DNA of 64,000 nt from Paracoccaceae bacterium (GTDB lineage Bacteria; Pseudomonadota; Alphaproteobacteria; Rhodobacterales; Rhodobacteraceae), in assembly GCA_022823605.1 (NCBI GenBank), contig JAJEHS010000006.1, positions 186,001 through 250,000 on the forward strand. Direction: 5' to 3'. Position numbers and translations under genes: made by a program. Shown in pieces: positions 18,028 to 26,117 of this stretch (position 1 is its first letter; each line of letters opens with the position of its first letter). The notes beneath the pieces are model-generated. The model had not been told where the DNA came from. It ran no database searches and saw only the letters and a list, made by a program, of their open reading frames with translations.

Positions 18028-19794
18028 TCATGTCGCCACATGGGAGATTTCCTTGTCAGGCGAATAAATATCCAGAATGTTCCAGTGCCCTGTAGTTGGT
18101 GTTGGGTTATTGATCATGGGAACATCGATGACGGTGGGTTTCCCACTTGCGATTGCCGTGATCAAAGCTGGTTGCAATTCATCGGCAGATTTTATGCTAA
18201 TCCCCACTGCACCGTAGGCCTGTGCTATCTCTGAGTAACTTGGCCTGATCTGATCCTTGGAAGGATCTCCTGGAAAGACCGTTCCGTAGGTCAAGCCGTA
18301 ATGAGCTTTTTGCAGCCCTGCTATGGTTCCAAACGCGTTATTATTCATCACCAACCAAATGATACCAAGGTTCAATTCAACAGCCGTTGCAAGCATGGAT
18401 GGATTCTGACCAAATCCACCATCACCCACGAGACTAATGACCACTTGATCAGGAGCAGCCAGTTTTGCGCCAATTGCAGCAGGTGGTCCAAACCCCATAG
18501 TTGCAAAGCCGCCTGGAGTCAGGATGGTTCCTGGCTCAAGAATGTCGAATTGTTGACCTACCCCATTCTTGTTCCATCCCACATCAGTTGTAATTATGGT
18601 ATTTTCTGGCAAAACCTTGCGTGTCTCGACCAAAATACGTTCTGGCATCATGGGGAAAGCATTGCTTTCTGCCATTGGTCGGTTACTTGCAATGAATCCG
18701 GTACGAAAATCTGCAATTACCTGTTTCTGTTCTTCATACGAAAATCCATCAGGAAACATTCTTCTGGCGACCCGGTTTAAAACTCCAAGTGCCTTTCTGG
18801 CATCGGCAACTGCACCGATCTCGACGGGATAGTTTCTGCCAATTTCCTGTGGTTCAATATCAATTTGAATTAACTTGGAATCAGGTATGTTGAATGTATA
18901 GCCGGGATACCATGAAGAACAGTCGGCTTCCTTGAACCGGGTGCCAATGGCCAAAATGTAATCTGCATTTAGGCAGGATTGATTGACTAGTTCTGTGCCC
19001 CAGAAACCGGACATACCCAAAACAAGTGGATGCTTGTCACTCAATGCCCCCTTGCCCATTAGTGAATGGGCTACAGGAATGCCCATATGTTCGACAAATA
19101 TTCGGAGTTCCTCGCTGGCACGTGCCAGCAGGATGCCACCACCAACATAAACCAGGGGTTTCTTGGCCTCAGCCAGTCGTTCAATGATTCGTTCAGCGGT
19201 TTGGTCATCAATTGATGGCTTTATCAAGTTTCTGGTGTTGGTCTTTACCTTGTCGAACCCGGTTGTGCCGATGGACTGGGAGAAAATATCCATCGGTACA
19301 TTTACCAGAACTGGTCCGGGTTGACCGCTCTCGGCAAGTTGAAAAGCCTTTTCCAGAACCTCTGCCATTTGGTCTGCCCGATCGACTCGCCAAGCGCGTT
19401 TGACAAAAGGTCGGTAAATTTCCAACTGGGCCGCATCGGCATGCAAGTTGACTTCCTGGTGGGGATGTTTACCATAATAATGGGTTGGAATATCCCCGGC
19501 TATGACGACCATCGGGATACAATCCAGGGCAGCATTGGCAACACCGGTTGCACAATTGGTCAATCCAGGGGAAAGGTGCGACAGGACAACTGATGCCTTT
19601 CCTGTTACCCGGGCATACCCATCAGCAGCATGACTGGCTATCTGTTCATGTCTTACCTGAATAAAATCAATCGGGCTATCAGCCATGGCCGCCAATACGG
19701 CAATATTGGTGTGTCCGCAGAGACCGAAAACATGCTTCACCTCACGATGGACCAAATAATCAATAAGTTGTTCGGCAACGGTTTTGTAATTCAT
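18028..19794 (-). CDS. ThDP-dependent enzyme, acetolactate-synthase/decarboxylase superfamily
   Basis: A 588-residue three-domain thiamine diphosphate enzyme. The Pyr domain holds Glu50 in 'VRHEQIASHAADGYAR', the catalytic Glu that activates ThDP. The PP domain has the cofactor motif 'GDGGFGQ...NNNAFG' (about 457-489). It resembles IlvB-like enzymes generally, but it has no small subunit nearby and sits in a catabolic cluster. Decarboxylation of a 2-keto acid or carboligation/cleavage of an acyloin is more likely than branched-chain biosynthesis. Its ATG overlaps the stop of the acylating aldehyde dehydrogenase (TAATG), so the pair is translationally coupled and may hand over an aldehyde. It does not look like Xsc or IolD. 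Substrate unknown. Confidence 0.8.
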   Translation of the reverse strand: MNYKTVAEQLIDYLVHREVKHVFGLCGHTNIAVLAAMADSPIDFIQVRHEQIASHAADGYARVTGKASVVLSHLSPGLTNCATGVANAALDCIPMVVIAGDIPTHYYGKHPHQEVNLHADAAQLEIYRPFVKRAWRVDRADQMAEVLEKAFQLAESGQPGPVLVNVPMDIFSQSIGTTGFDKVKTNTRNLIKPSIDDQTAERIIERLAEAKKPLVYVGGGILLARASEELRIFVEHMGIPVAHSLMGKGALSDKHPLVLGMSGFWGTELVNQSCLNADYILAIGTRFKEADCSSWYPGYTFNIPDSKLIQIDIEPQEIGRNYPVEIGAVADARKALGVLNRVARRMFPDGFSYEEQKQVIADFRTGFIASNRPMAESNAFPMMPERILVETRKVLPENTIITTDVGWNKNGVGQQFDILEPGTILTPGGFATMGFGPPAAIGAKLAAPDQVVISLVGDGGFGQNPSMLATAVELNLGIIWLVMNNNAFGTIAGLQKAHYGLTYGTVFPGDPSKDQIRPSYSEIAQAYGAVGISIKSADELQPALITAIASGKPTVIDVPMINNPTPTTGHWNILDIYSPDKEISHVAT

Positions 19795-21203
19795 TATTCT
19801 ACCTTTTGTCCAAAAAATTCTCCAAAGAGTTCCTGTTCAGAGGGACGATCCTCCGGAATGGGTCTACTGACCCAGGTGTAATTCATGAAATGCTTGAGAC
19901 CGATATTCTCGTTGGTGATATTACCTCCCCAAATACCGCACCCCAATGAGCTAGTCATTGGCATACCATTCGTAAAACTGCCGGCATTTGCCTTGGATTG
20001 TGGTTGCCTAACCATTATGCGACTAACAGGGGCTGTTTGAGCCAGAGCATCAATGTGCTGATCATTGTGGCTATAGATACCACAGGAATGTCCCTTGCCT
20101 GCCTTGGTATAAATTTGAAGTACAGTTGATAGGGCCTCATCAAAGGAATCGTACTGGTATAGTGATAATAGAGTGGTGAGTTTTTCACCCGAGAATGGAT
20201 GTTCCCTGCCGATCTTGCCTTGATTTTCAACCATCAGAAACTTGATCTCCTCGGGTACCTTGAAACCTGCCTCTCGGGCAGTTTTCTGGGGTCGACAGGC
20301 AATGGTGGAAAATGTACGATTACCATCCTGATCCCACATGACCCTCACCAGGAGTGATTTTTCTTCCTCATTGCACAAGTAACCCCCCTCGGCCTGAAGT
20401 GCCCTGATCATATCACTGTATATCGATTTCTGTATAAGCACATTTCCATCGGCCGAACAACCCGAACCAAAGTCCGATGTCTTTGAAACACGGATATTGG
20501 TCGCGGCGATTTCCAGGTCTGCTGTCTCATCTATGATCATGGTGGAATTACCTGCACCCACCCCATAAGCTGGCCGACCTGAACTGTAGGCCGCTTGCAC
20601 CATGGGCTTACCGCCGGTGGCCATTACCAGATCGCATGACTCCATTAGATGTTGGGTAAGAGGAATTGAAGGTTTTCGAACAACCTGAAAAAGATCTTTT
20701 GGTGCACCTACAGCCTGACAAGCTGCCCTTATCATTGCAACCATTTCGCTTGTTGTTCCAGCAGTTCTTGGATGGGGTGAATAGATCACCGCATCGCGTG
20801 CCTTGGCGGCAAAAATTGCTGTTACAGGAGGTGTTAGGGCCGGATTGGTCATGGGAATGAGCGATGCGATAACACCTGCCGGTTTGGCATACTTTACTAT
20901 TCCCCTGGCATGATCTTCCTCAACTATACCGGTAGATTTCTGCCTTAAAACATCGCGCAGTACACCTTGTATCTTGAACCTTTTGGCTGGTCGCCCTTCA
21001 CGGTTACCGATGCCACTTTCATCGACCCCGTACCGGGCCAGTCGAGTAAAGGTTTCTTCATTTCCCGTAAACCAGCCAATCGCCTGGGCAAGACGGTCAA
21101 GCTTTTCTTGGGACCAGTTCTCGATTTCACTCATTGCATCTCGTCCACGAGTTATCATGCCCGTAACCATCAGCCTGTCGTTTTTTGTAAGTTGCTTTTT
21201 CAT
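19794..21203 (-). CDS. CoA-acylating aldehyde dehydrogenase, sulfoacetaldehyde-dehydrogenase-like
   Basis: A 469-residue aldehyde dehydrogenase of the CoA-acylating (EutE/AdhE/SauS) branch. The nucleophile is probably Cys249 in 'DFGSGCSADGN'. The C-terminal 'SSLGCGIWGGNITNENIG' and 'KHFMNYTWVSRPI' match the pattern in acetaldehyde and sulfoacetaldehyde dehydrogenases (acylating). The frame extends upstream into the isomerase gene, but ATG 21203 with AGGAAAG close before it is clearly the start. It lies 7 bases after the isomerase stop and overlaps the ThDP gene by one base. It would turn an aldehyde, CoA and NAD(P)+ into an acyl-CoA. A sulfonated substrate is possible but unproven. Confidence 0.8.
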   Translation of the reverse strand: MKKQLTKNDRLMVTGMITRGRDAMSEIENWSQEKLDRLAQAIGWFTGNEETFTRLARYGVDESGIGNREGRPAKRFKIQGVLRDVLRQKSTGIVEEDHARGIVKYAKPAGVIASLIPMTNPALTPPVTAIFAAKARDAVIYSPHPRTAGTTSEMVAMIRAACQAVGAPKDLFQVVRKPSIPLTQHLMESCDLVMATGGKPMVQAAYSSGRPAYGVGAGNSTMIIDETADLEIAATNIRVSKTSDFGSGCSADGNVLIQKSIYSDMIRALQAEGGYLCNEEEKSLLVRVMWDQDGNRTFSTIACRPQKTAREAGFKVPEEIKFLMVENQGKIGREHPFSGEKLTTLLSLYQYDSFDEALSTVLQIYTKAGKGHSCGIYSHNDQHIDALAQTAPVSRIMVRQPQSKANAGSFTNGMPMTSSLGCGIWGGNITNENIGLKHFMNYTWVSRPIPEDRPSEQELFGEFFGQKVE

Positions 21204-21210
21204 ATCTTTC

Positions 21211-22098
21211 CTAGTTGGTGTTTGCGGGAGGTTGGATTTGGGATCGCCTTTGGGATCTGGACTTGCCAAAAGATTGTTTGGCATGCTCCAGGCAACGACG
21301 TGCATGTTCTTCATATCCCAGTTCGGCCAGCCTGCTCTGGTTGGGTAGTTCGATGGAATAATCAACCTGTGGCATTCGCTCGATGATGCCATTGAAATCA
21401 ATCCATCCCTCACCCGGGTAAAGTCTGGCATCCCTGGCCAGCTGGATCATTCCCTCTCGAGTATCGGCAATGCCTGGCAGACAATCGGAAATGTGAAGCA
21501 TGTGAAATAAATCGGATGGGACATGAAGAAGTTCCCCTATATCGACACGGCTCAGGTGCAGATAAAGAGTGTCAACAAGTATACCTCCGTTCGGTTTGTC
21601 AGCGGCCAGGACAATATCAAGTGCCTCATCCAGGGTTCGCAGTCGGGAGAAGGAGGGGAATTCAAGTTCGACGGTCAAACCATAAGGTAATGCAATCTCA
21701 CAGGTTTTACCGTAGACTTCTATCAGATAGTCCCGATCATCCCTGCTTTTGGTCCAGGCTGACATAATCATGTGCCTCGCACCAATTTCTCCACCCACTT
21801 CAAGTGCTGGTTCAAAACTCCGGGGATCCACATCTTCGGTTATTCTTGCCAACTCAATATCCAACACCTGGATACCTGTTGTTTGCAAGGCGGTCTTGAA
21901 TGCCTGGACCTGAGCCCTGTCCATAGGAGAATGGGTAAACTCACCTGGTACCTTGATTGGAATAAACCGGGGACTTACCGCATCATAACCGGCTCGGGCA
22001 GCAATATAGACAAGTTCAACCGGTGTCGCCCCGATCAAGGTCAGGTGCGAAAGTGAATAGATTGATTCCCCGCTTGAATGGACAGCAATTTTTTCCAT
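21211..22098 (-). CDS. sugar phosphate isomerase/epimerase-like TIM-barrel protein
   Basis: A 295-residue xylose-isomerase-like TIM barrel (AP endonuclease 2 fold). It has the typical start 'LSHLTLIGATPVELVYIAARAGYDAV'. Conserved acidic and His residues for a divalent metal are seen in 'GLTVELEFPSFSR', 'GGILVDTLYLHLS', 'FHMLHISDC' and 'PGEGWIDFNGI'. Members isomerise, epimerise or dehydrate keto-sugars and inosose. It heads a three-gene unit with the acylating aldehyde dehydrogenase and the ThDP enzyme, behind an AT-rich 92-base gap. The last residues ('KSRSQRRSQIQPP') are basic and probably disordered. Reaction not assignable. Confidence 0.78.
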   Translation of the reverse strand: MEKIAVHSSGESIYSLSHLTLIGATPVELVYIAARAGYDAVSPRFIPIKVPGEFTHSPMDRAQVQAFKTALQTTGIQVLDIELARITEDVDPRSFEPALEVGGEIGARHMIMSAWTKSRDDRDYLIEVYGKTCEIALPYGLTVELEFPSFSRLRTLDEALDIVLAADKPNGGILVDTLYLHLSRVDIGELLHVPSDLFHMLHISDCLPGIADTREGMIQLARDARLYPGEGWIDFNGIIERMPQVDYSIELPNQSRLAELGYEEHARRCLEHAKQSFGKSRSQRRSQIQPPANTN

Positions 22099-22160
22099 CT
22101 GGTAGGTACAATAAAATATAGGATTTTTTATTTATATACATAATTATTATAAATTACCAG

Positions 22161-22178
22161 ATATTTTTTAAAAAATAT
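22161..22178. promoter_or_regulatory. perfect 18-bp A/T palindrome upstream of the isomerase gene
   Basis: ATATTTTTTAAAAAATAT is fully self-complementary and lies in the 92-base AT-rich gap between the oxidoreductase stop (22191) and the isomerase start (22098). It may be a regulator site or part of a promoter for the downstream three-gene unit. It has no GC, so it is a poor terminator. Confidence 0.3.
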
Positions 22179-22190
22179 TTTATTTTGTGA

Positions 22191-23381
22191 TCAAACTTCC
22201 ACCCAAGCACCTCCATCCTGATTTGAACGGACGGAAGCATCAATGAACCTTACGCCCTTGGCGCCCTCGGTTACCCTTGGATATATTCCCCATCCCTTGG
22301 GCAAATCCCTGTGGTCATGCTGGAAAGCGATGGCAATTGCAAATTCAGTATATAGATTGGCCCAAGCCTCGATTATACCTTCCGGAAAGCCCCTTCCGGT
22401 TCGTACCAGACGTTCGGTTGCCTTGCTGACCCCATGACCGTGACCACGAGTTATTACCTGGTCCGGTTCCCCATATCGGTAGAATCTGAGTTGCTCGGAA
22501 TTCTCCAGGTTCCATTCCACGCCCCCACGTGAACCAAAGATTCGCAATAGCAATCCACCCCGCTTGCCAGGTGCCAGTCGGGTTGCCATTAAGGTTCCTG
22601 GAATATTTCCTTCATAGCGTGTAAACATGAACACCGTATCCTCGAGAGGCTTCGGAGTGCCACATATATGGAATTCGGCCTTTAGAGCAGTCAACTCCAG
22701 GCCAGATACATAACTCGCCAGATGAGCAGCATGAGTACCGATATCTCCAACACAACTTGTTTGACCTGAAATTTCCGGATCCAACCTCCATTTTACATGT
22801 GGCCGGGTATCTATATCGTCAGGTATCATCCAGTCTTGCATGAACTCGACATGGATCTGGTTTAAATCACCTACCCCACCATTGGCTACGATTTCACGTG
22901 CCTGTCTGATCATCGGGAAACAAGACATGACATAACCCACCCCTAAACTGCCACCAAAACTAGCAGTAAGTTCTACCAGATTTTTGGCCTCATCAATCCG
23001 ATTGGTCAAGGGTTTGTCGCATATGACATTGGTACCTGATTCCAAAAAAGCTTTCGAGACACTGTAATGTACGTTGTTCGGTGTTGTTACCATAACCGCA
23101 TCAATCCCATCAGAGCGAGAACCTTCACATTCGGCCATATGCTCAAAAGAGGTATAGCTACGATCCGAAGGCAAATGCCATTCCTTGCTTCGTTCCATTG
23201 CCTTGACAGGGTCTGAGGAGAGTGCACCAGCAACAATTTCCCACAATCCAGTTAATCTGGCAGCCATAGCCTGCGTGGCGGCAATTCGGCCTCCGCCAAC
23301 AATCCCCAAGCGTAAACGGCGATTAAAATTGGGATAGGAACCCTTTATATCGATATCATCCGGCAGTAATTTTTCAGTCAT
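22191..23381 (-). CDS. Gfo/Idh/MocA-family oxidoreductase (copy A)
   Basis: A 396-residue NAD(P)-dependent oxidoreductase with an N-terminal Rossmann domain ('LRLGIVGGGRIAATQAMAARL'). The catalytic-lysine motif appears as 'CDKPL', and 'GDIGTHAAHLASYV' supplies the usual Asp/His pair. Such enzymes oxidise hydroxyls of sugars, inositols and cyclic polyols. The open frame continues upstream, but that part overlaps the preceding gene; ATG 23381 lies 8 bases below that gene's stop with GAG before it, and gives a normal N-terminus. It is the last gene of the run citryl-CoA-lyase-like, copy B, His-rich protein, copy A. Substrate unknown. Confidence 0.85.
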   Translation of the reverse strand: MTEKLLPDDIDIKGSYPNFNRRLRLGIVGGGRIAATQAMAARLTGLWEIVAGALSSDPVKAMERSKEWHLPSDRSYTSFEHMAECEGSRSDGIDAVMVTTPNNVHYSVSKAFLESGTNVICDKPLTNRIDEAKNLVELTASFGGSLGVGYVMSCFPMIRQAREIVANGGVGDLNQIHVEFMQDWMIPDDIDTRPHVKWRLDPEISGQTSCVGDIGTHAAHLASYVSGLELTALKAEFHICGTPKPLEDTVFMFTRYEGNIPGTLMATRLAPGKRGGLLLRIFGSRGGVEWNLENSEQLRFYRYGEPDQVITRGHGHGVSKATERLVRTGRGFPEGIIEAWANLYTEFAIAIAFQHDHRDLPKGWGIYPRVTEGAKGVRFIDASVRSNQDGGAWVEV

Positions 23382-23388
23382 TTCAATC

Positions 23389-24048
23389 TCACAATTCTGG
23401 TATCGTAACACCATCTGGCAGCATCTCCACAGCAAGGAAAATCCCTTGGGTAATGGTTTCATACTGGTGCCAGGGGTAATTGCCATTTAGATCATACATC
23501 GGTCTATGTGTTGAACCAGGTGCCATCAGTTCTTCCAAATAGACGGTTGCGGGATCACATTCCCGGCATTGTTGCATCTTGCCAAAACCAACTATCTGTG
23601 TGTGTACCTCACGAAATCCTGGTACCGGGCAAAAGGGATGTTCCTTGTGCAATCCAACGTTCAGTGGAACCGAGGCTGAGTGATAAAATGTAAGCCCCAG
23701 ATTTCCAATAAACACTTTCGGTGACATATAGTGTTCCACTCCCTGCAATCTTTCCTCGCCCCTTATCTTGTATGCTGTCGGCCATGTCTTTCTAACCTCG
23801 GCACAGAGTACCTCATCATTGAGGTGAGCATCAATACGGTCGACCAGAATTGCTCTTTCAATGTCATGCAGAATTGTATTGGAAAGTACGACTGACTGGA
23901 GGTGTCCAAGAAATTGGTTTTCCACCCTGATTGGTTTGTTCGAAATATTGAGGACAATGGTTCGTTCTGTAATATTAAGCGACGTTTCATCAGCAACATG
24001 GTGCAATCCGAAAAATGGTTCCGCTATTTTTAAATGATTGACTGGCAT
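23389..24048 (-). CDS. unidentified His-rich protein, possibly a cupin-type beta barrel
   Basis: A 219-residue soluble protein that I do not recognise. It has no signal peptide or membrane span. The second half is striking: 'HKEHPFCPVPGFREVHTQIVGFG' (written here only as landmark HKEHPFCP...REVHTQ), 'QQCRECDPATVYLEELMAPGS', 'THRPMYD' and 'YPWHQYET'. Clustered His, Glu and Cys residues among short beta-like strands suggest a metal-binding cupin or jelly-roll barrel. It is packed between two Gfo/Idh/MocA oxidoreductases with gaps of 5 and 7 bases, so it belongs to the same pathway. An isomerase, lactonase or dioxygenase-like role is conceivable, but none is shown. Confidence 0.75.
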   Translation of the reverse strand: MPVNHLKIAEPFFGLHHVADETSLNITERTIVLNISNKPIRVENQFLGHLQSVVLSNTILHDIERAILVDRIDAHLNDEVLCAEVRKTWPTAYKIRGEERLQGVEHYMSPKVFIGNLGLTFYHSASVPLNVGLHKEHPFCPVPGFREVHTQIVGFGKMQQCRECDPATVYLEELMAPGSTHRPMYDLNGNYPWHQYETITQGIFLAVEMLPDGVTIPEL

Positions 24049-24053
24049 ATTTT

Positions 24054-25220
24054 TTATTCTTTTGTAATGATACTGTTTAGGGGGAAATCTTTAGGTAGGG
24101 GTTCGGGTTGTTGACAGCTACTACTAATAGTTTGATATTCACCAGATTTCGCTGCCCGGTTGATCGCATCCATTATTTCGAAAACATGAAAGGCCAACTC
24201 CCCACTGGCACGTACAGGACGATTTTCATTAATAGCCATAACCATTTCCATCAAACCCACCCCACGACTGTCTCTGTCAAAACCGGAATCACTTTCAATT
24301 ATTTGCCACTCCTCTCGTCCTCCGGGTGGTGGTTGAAACGGCCAACGTGTGGTTTCGCGAGTACGTAGCCAAACAGGGCCGTGGAAAATGTTTGCACCAT
24401 GAACAGGGTTGGGATCGGGAATCGATATCACACCCTCCTCTCCATAGATTTCCAATCGTGGCGCTTCACTGTCCCAGACGTCAAAACTGATATTCATGGT
24501 TCCAATGACCCCGTTTGAAAACTCCAGTAGGCTTAACGAATGGGTATCAACATCTACAGGTATCCATTCACCATTACGTGGTCCATTTTCAATCTGCCTC
24601 TTGTTGAAGGCCCGGTTCGACATTCCTGCCACTCTAGTAACTGGTCCAAGGCAAAATATCATTGCTGTAAGATAATATGGTCCCAGGTCCAGTAATGGGC
24701 CTCCGCCCTTACCGTAATAGAAATCGGGGTTAGGGTGATGACGTTCTGTACCATGCGTTCCCACATGAACAAAAACACCTGTGGGACGACCGATGGCACC
24801 ATCATCAATCAGACGCCGAACGGTTTGCCACCGTTCACCAAGAAAGGTGTCAGGGGCATTGCCAAGCTTTAATTGCCGGTTTTTACTTAGTGCAAGGAGC
24901 TCTTTACCATCATTAAAGTCAGTAACAAAGGGTTTCTCGGAATAGACATGCTTGCCTGCATTTAGGGCTCGTCGAGAGATTTCCGCATGTGCCGTCGGAA
25001 TGGTGAGATTTAAAATACAATCTATGGCCCCATCCTCTATTACCTCATCAACCGTACATGCCTTGTTAATGCCATATTTATCTGCTTTAACCCGACTTTC
25101 CTGGATATCCAGGCTGGCACAGGCCACAACCTCAATCCCTTCAATCCCTGCAAGCGTCTGCAGATAAATATCACTTATCCGACCGCAACCGACCAATCCA
25201 ACCCTGAAATTCAAGTCCAC
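24054..25220 (-). CDS. Gfo/Idh/MocA-family oxidoreductase (copy B)
   Basis: A 388-residue oxidoreductase. The Rossmann start is 'FRVGLVGCGRISDIYLQTLAGI', 'YSEKPF' supplies the EKP lysine, and 'GGPLLDLGPYYLTAM' stands where most relatives have D-x-G-x-H; the His position is occupied by Tyr, which is unusual. The frame opens further upstream inside the preceding gene. GTG 25220, one base after that gene's TAA, is taken as the start because it gives a family-like N-terminus. The C-terminal domain carries the usual beta sheet ('GVIGTMNISFDVWD'). Likely oxidises or reduces a sugar-like intermediate; substrate unknown. Confidence 0.83.
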   Translation of the reverse strand: MDLNFRVGLVGCGRISDIYLQTLAGIEGIEVVACASLDIQESRVKADKYGINKACTVDEVIEDGAIDCILNLTIPTAHAEISRRALNAGKHVYSEKPFVTDFNDGKELLALSKNRQLKLGNAPDTFLGERWQTVRRLIDDGAIGRPTGVFVHVGTHGTERHHPNPDFYYGKGGGPLLDLGPYYLTAMIFCLGPVTRVAGMSNRAFNKRQIENGPRNGEWIPVDVDTHSLSLLEFSNGVIGTMNISFDVWDSEAPRLEIYGEEGVISIPDPNPVHGANIFHGPVWLRTRETTRWPFQPPPGGREEWQIIESDSGFDRDSRGVGLMEMVMAINENRPVRASGELAFHVFEIMDAINRAAKSGEYQTISSSCQQPEPLPKDFPLNSIITKE

Positions 25221-25221
25221 A

Positions 25222-26046
25222 TTATTGCCCAATTTTATTCTTAACCTCGTATTTGGGAAGATATTCCGGAGGCATTGGACCCTTGTTTCTTCCACCCTGA
25301 TTCATCTGTTCCCATGAATGAGCTAAAATTCCTACTGATCGTGACAAGCAGAACAAACCCCGGGACAACTGTGGTTCAAATCCAAGCTCACAAAAGATCA
25401 CCGCCGTGGCCCCGTCTATGTTCATCGCGATGGGGCTGCCTTTTCTACGGTGGATTTCGGCTTGAATGCCCTCACCTATGTCAGCATATTGCCCGGTGAC
25501 AGTACCCTCCAAAGCAGCGTCACGTACCAAGACCATCAGTCTGGGGGCACGGGGATCAACCGGTTTGTGAAATCTATGACCGAAACCTGGAATGTACTTA
25601 CCATATTCGGTTTGCCAAATATCAAGCCCGATGTTAATGGCCTCATTGAGCTTATTACCTTCAGATTTTAACCGAGCGATTTTATAATACAATTGAGCAC
25701 AGGATTCCCCCGCCCCACCATGGACATCACCCAGCATGTTTACTGCCGAGGCCAGAGCATTGTTGATTCCCACGCCACAGGTTGACGCCATGCGTGCTGC
25801 AGCAATTGAAGGTGCCTGGGGACCATGGTCAACACCAGCAACAAGGGCAGCTTCCAACAGTGCGGCCTTTTCTGCCGACGGAAGAAATCCTCGTAACATC
25901 ATCCAAATCATCTGGGGAAAACTTACATTGCCAATCAGACTTTGGATGGGGTGCCCATGCAAGGCAATTTTTCCAGGCTTCATATCAATTATTGAGGTTC
26001 GCCACCAAGATTGGAGCTCTTCCTGGGAATCTGGTTTATCAATCAT
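25222..26046 (-). CDS. citryl-CoA lyase-like protein (citrate synthase fold)
   Basis: A 274-residue short member of the citrate synthase superfamily. The three catalytic positions of citrate synthase appear to be kept: a His in 'VAGVDHGPQAPS', a His in 'IPGFGHRFHKPVDPR' and an Asp in 'AMNIDGATAVIF'. The small size and 'GFGHRFHK.DPRA' pattern match citryl-CoA lyases rather than full-length citrate synthases (about 430 residues). Such enzymes cleave or form a citryl-CoA-like thioester to acetyl-CoA and a 2-oxoacid. No citryl-CoA synthetase is nearby, so the true substrate may be another hydroxyacyl-CoA. It begins 71 bases after the dehydratase-fusion stop. Confidence 0.82.
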   Translation of the reverse strand: MIDKPDSQEELQSWWRTSIIDMKPGKIALHGHPIQSLIGNVSFPQMIWMMLRGFLPSAEKAALLEAALVAGVDHGPQAPSIAAARMASTCGVGINNALASAVNMLGDVHGGAGESCAQLYYKIARLKSEGNKLNEAINIGLDIWQTEYGKYIPGFGHRFHKPVDPRAPRLMVLVRDAALEGTVTGQYADIGEGIQAEIHRRKGSPIAMNIDGATAVIFCELGFEPQLSRGLFCLSRSVGILAHSWEQMNQGGRNKGPMPPEYLPKYEVKNKIGQ

Positions 26047-26117
26047 GTGTATAATTTCTTACTTGAAGATGCGGGTCAGGAATTTTTGAGTGGTTGACTA
26101 CTGGTACTTTTTTTGAT

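Noticed and set aside
18028-19794. ThDP enzyme as sulfoacetaldehyde acetyltransferase (Xsc) or inositol enzyme IolD
   Set aside because: The N-terminal region and overall sequence do not match the Xsc or IolD patterns I know, and no phosphate acetyltransferase or iol genes are present.
19794-21431. Upstream extension of the aldehyde dehydrogenase frame to 21431
   Set aside because: The extra 76 codons overlap the isomerase gene in another frame and lack family similarity. ATG 21203 has a good ribosome-binding site.
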